A program made the position numbers and the translations under genes. From the NCBI GenBank assembly GCA_035547915.1, contig DASZTS010000024.1, positions 62,001-126,000 of the forward strand: a stretch of 64,000 nt of DNA. The letters run 5' to 3'. Numbering within the stretch: position 1 is the first letter of the stretch; every line of letters starts with the position of its first letter. The notes beneath the pieces are model-generated. The model did no database searches. It was not told the origin of the DNA and saw only the letters and a list, made by a program, of their open reading frames with translations. The DNA is from DASSFG01 sp035547915 (lineage in GTDB: Bacteria; Planctomycetota; Planctomycetia; Pirellulales; JAICIG01). Below, piece by piece: positions 61,583 through 64,000 of this stretch.

Positions 61583-64000
<2,418 letters not shown>

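Overview
The window is about 64 kb of GC-rich bacterial chromosome and reads as a planctomycete, most likely Pirellulales (an inference from gene content; no rRNA is present). The pointers are a PSD1/PSCyt-type cytochrome protein at the right edge, an HPD-less J-domain protein beside a modified Hsp70, several secreted PQQ-type beta-propellers, a very large secretin, a zinc-ribbon membrane protein with a DUF1559-like tail, and a didermal outer-membrane gene set (lptE, bamD, MCE transport, TolC). About 47 protein genes cover nearly all of the sequence. I saw no tRNA, rRNA, CRISPR array, insertion sequence or prophage.

Layout. 1-1.3 kb: 3' end of a non-ribosomal peptide synthetase (epimerization domain). 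1.3-11.8 kb: sugar isomerase-like protein, large secreted protein, Ser/Thr kinase, then a divergent block with a PQQ propeller and J-like membrane protein on the minus strand and an Hsp70 and LCCL protein on the plus strand. 12-21 kb: giant secretin with its own promoter candidate and terminator, a mosaic BNR/CBM9-like exoprotein, and an RNase HII-like protein with an altered substrate-recognition motif. 21-27 kb (minus strand): EF-hand PQQ propeller, LolD-like ATPase, prenyltransferase-fold protein, and a three-gene MCE lipid transporter (mlaE-mlaF-mlaD order). 27.7-38 kb: peptidase MA-like protein, TauD-type dioxygenase, membrane proteins, a pentaheme cytochrome c and a VWA protein. 37.8-42.1 kb (minus): Zn/aspartic protease, rimK, tdh, secreted isochorismatase-fold protein and SDR, as one closely spaced run. 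42.3-43.9 kb: secreted glutathione peroxidase plus Tat-exported TIM-barrel protein. 44-48 kb: TolC-family protein with a hairpin-rich leader, then about 0.8 kb of gene-free, strongly structured DNA. 48.6-50.2 kb: ECF sigma factor, a small single-pass protein and a Spy/CnrX-like sensor. 50.3-53.4 kb (minus): ybeY-recO-bamD-lptE. 53.5-64 kb: two GT-C glycosyltransferases, a small lipoprotein, an Nramp-like carrier, a transglutaminase-like/FN3 exoprotein and the 5' part of a PSD1 cytochrome gene.

How it fits together. Much of the window serves the cell envelope: protein export (secretin), lipid traffic (MCE system), LPS and beta-barrel assembly (lptE, bamD), efflux (TolC) and many exoproteins. 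The sigma/anti-sigma/sensor trio is arranged like the metal-sensing CnrHYX modules and may be an envelope-stress regulator. Many genes have short or no Shine-Dalgarno sequence; where a clear one exists I used it to move starts (secretin TTG at 12266, LCCL protein at 10757, rimK GTG at 41631, lipoprotein at 55214). The most unusual items are the RNase HII-like protein, the sigma module with the structured region in front of it, and a dispersed palindromic terminator-like repeat present at least twice.
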